In this document: positions 63,032 through 64,000 of the stretch, piece after piece | Numbering within the stretch: the stretch's first letter is position 1 | Layout: each line of letters begins with the position of its first letter | Assembly: GCA_019635875.1 (NCBI GenBank) | Contig: JAHBYP010000001.1 | Location: forward strand, 62,001-126,000 | DNA length: 64,000 bases | From: Alphaproteobacteria bacterium | GTDB taxonomy: Bacteria > Pseudomonadota > Alphaproteobacteria > Reyranellales > Reyranellaceae | Direction: 5' to 3' | Made by a program: the position numbers and the translations under genes | Notes under the pieces: generated by a model | The model's database searches: none | Seen by the model: only the letters and a program-made list of their open reading frames with translations | Told to the model about the DNA's origin: nothing

Positions 63032-63367
63032 TCAGAACACCGTTCCGTCGGGCGACCATTCGGCCTTGCGGTCTTCAATCTCGACCACCCAGACATCGGG
63101 ATCGCGGCCGACCTGGCGGGCGATGTAGGCATCGGCTTCGGGTTCCGGCACGGGCAGCGGACCGGTGCCCCTGGCCCATCCCTGCTCGCCGTCGATCGTG
63201 CTGGTCTGGGTGAAGACTGTGACGCCCGCGTCGAAGCGGTTGACCTTCACCAGCACCGTGCCAGCGTCGGGATCGCCGCGGCGCACGACCACGGCGGGGA
63301 TCATGCGCCGGTCGCACAGCCTGATCTGGGCCGAGACCCACAGGCTCGTGGTCAGCCCCATCGCCAT
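63032..63367 (-). CDS. DUF1491 family protein
   Basis: A 111-residue alphaproteobacterial protein with the DUF1491 pattern: LWVSAQIRLCDRRMIPAVVVRRGDPDAGTVLVKVNR, then DGEQGWARGTG, PEPEADAYIARQVGRDPDVWVVEIEDR. Function unknown. The start overlaps the upstream stop (TGATG), so it is translationally coupled to the partial gene at the right edge. Confidence 0.82.
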   Translation of the reverse strand: MAMGLTTSLWVSAQIRLCDRRMIPAVVVRRGDPDAGTVLVKVNRFDAGVTVFTQTSTIDGEQGWARGTGPLPVPEPEADAYIARQVGRDPDVWVVEIEDRKAEWSPDGTVF

Positions 63368-64000
63368 CAGTGCAGGGCCGCGTCGAGACCGTCGAACACC
63401 GGACGCGCCGCGCGCCAGCGATAGCCCACGACATGCACGCCGGCCGTCCCGACGGCTTCGGCCAGTGAGGCGCGCGCGCCTTCCGGCACGATCAGGATCG
63501 CCGCCGCGCCGTTGCTGCCGACGCGGCGCAGCAGCAGGCGGCCGACTGCGCGCTCGATGCGATCGCGCGCCGGATCGGTGGCGATCTCCAGCAGCGGCGG
63601 CGCAGCGCGACGCGGCGTGAACAGCGGATCGCCGCCGCCATTGGCCGACAGCCCGCGGCGCGCCAGCTCCTCGGCCAGCGCCTCGAGCACCAGCGGCCGG
63701 TCGCAGGCTGCGCTGATCGCGTGACCGGCCTCGGTGATGGCCGGCGCCGGCGTCGCGGCGTCGAGCGCCGCGGCGGCGCCGTCGCCCGACTTGAAGCCAT
63801 GCACCGCCGACACGAAGCGGCCGACCTGGCGCGCCAGGCGCGGCCCTTCGAGCGGGCCGATCACCAGCAGCTCGGTGCTCGTGCCGTCGGGCCAGCGCGC
63901 CGGCTGCCAGTTGCCCGTGGCGGCGAAGTCGCGGAACGCCTGCTTGCGCCGGCCGGCGCGCGCCCCGCCGATCTTGCCGCTATGGGCGAGGTAGAGCGCA
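63367..64000 (-). CDS. Unrecognised protein, partial (N-terminus outside the window)
   Basis: The visible 210 C-terminal codons read ALYLAHSGKIGGARAGRRKQAFRDFAATGNWQP, then LLVIGPLEGPRLARQVGRFVSAVHGFKSGDGAA, and end DGLDAALH. It is Ala/Arg-rich with alternating helices and strands and no membrane segment. It could belong to a nucleotide-binding fold, but I see no decisive motif. The frame is open to the window edge. Coupled to the DUF1491 gene. Confidence 0.65.
   Translation of the reverse strand, partial: ALYLAHSGKIGGARAGRRKQAFRDFAATGNWQPARWPDGTSTELLVIGPLEGPRLARQVGRFVSAVHGFKSGDGAAAALDAATPAPAITEAGHAISAACDRPLVLEALAEELARRGLSANGGGDPLFTPRRAAPPLLEIATDPARDRIERAVGRLLLRRVGSNGAAAILIVPEGARASLAEAVGTAGVHVVGYRWRAARPVFDGLDAALH

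Overview
The window looks like a chromosomal segment of a high-GC alphaproteobacterium. The evidence is very GC-rich codon use, a Bug/TctC solute-binding protein, DUF1127, DUF1491 and DUF1036 genes, and the hemC / hemD / mitofilin-like / hemY block next to tsaD. A Rhodospirillales or Hyphomicrobiales member would fit, but I cannot name a genus. The ends are partial: a Kef-type antiporter runs off the left edge and an unrecognised gene runs off the right edge.

Layout. 1-1.3 kb: two truncated genes joined tail to tail (kef fragment and autotransporter beta-domain fragment). 1.5-9.1 kb: asd, an MFS carrier, a 32-residue membrane peptide, a GltB-like FMN protein, a Tat-exported Bug protein and an exported TPR protein. 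9.1-12.6 kb: a hydrolase flanked by ~146 bp direct repeats and relics of another Bug gene, then a CMD/AhpD-like protein coupled to a class III cyclase. 12.8-20.1 kb: an unrecognised gene and a type II-C CRISPR-Cas9 locus. 20.4-44.6 kb: mostly metabolic and membrane genes (2-hydroxyacid dehydrogenase, Ldh2-type dehydrogenase, enoyl-CoA hydratase, carriers, fused aminopropyltransferase, MscS channel, TMEM43, MBL hydrolase, FGE-like protein, LLM oxidoreductase, lipid kinase, M20 hydrolase, LOG protein). 44.9-50.6 kb: the heme-synthesis operon facing tsaD. 50.6-64 kb: two 2OG-Fe(II) oxygenases, carriers, tandem papain-fold proteins, tRNA-Gly(CCC), an XRE-cupin / FAD oxidoreductase pair and a CoA-transferase / hydrolase pair.

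The CRISPR locus is the main feature. A 27-repeat array (36-bp repeats, 30-bp spacers, strict 66-bp period) is read on the + strand toward a convergent cas9-cas1-cas2 operon on the - strand. A tracrRNA with a 26-nt anti-repeat and an intrinsic terminator lies divergently upstream of cas9. Cas9 (about 1,021 residues) keeps all RuvC and HNH catalytic residues. cas1 is split by a single-base frameshift, so interference looks intact while spacer acquisition may be lost, unless the shift is a sequencing error. Each repeat ends in an extended -10-like TGGTAGGCT and a strong terminator precedes repeat 1, which suggests transcription from promoters inside the repeats as in Neisseria.

Intergenic gaps are heavily seeded with palindromic repeats. 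Family A is about 120 bp, with nine full copies. Families B, C and D are other inverted repeats, sometimes nested in each other. Many long reading frames on the opposite strand are produced by these palindromes, by the array, or by GC-rich antisense codons, and are left out.
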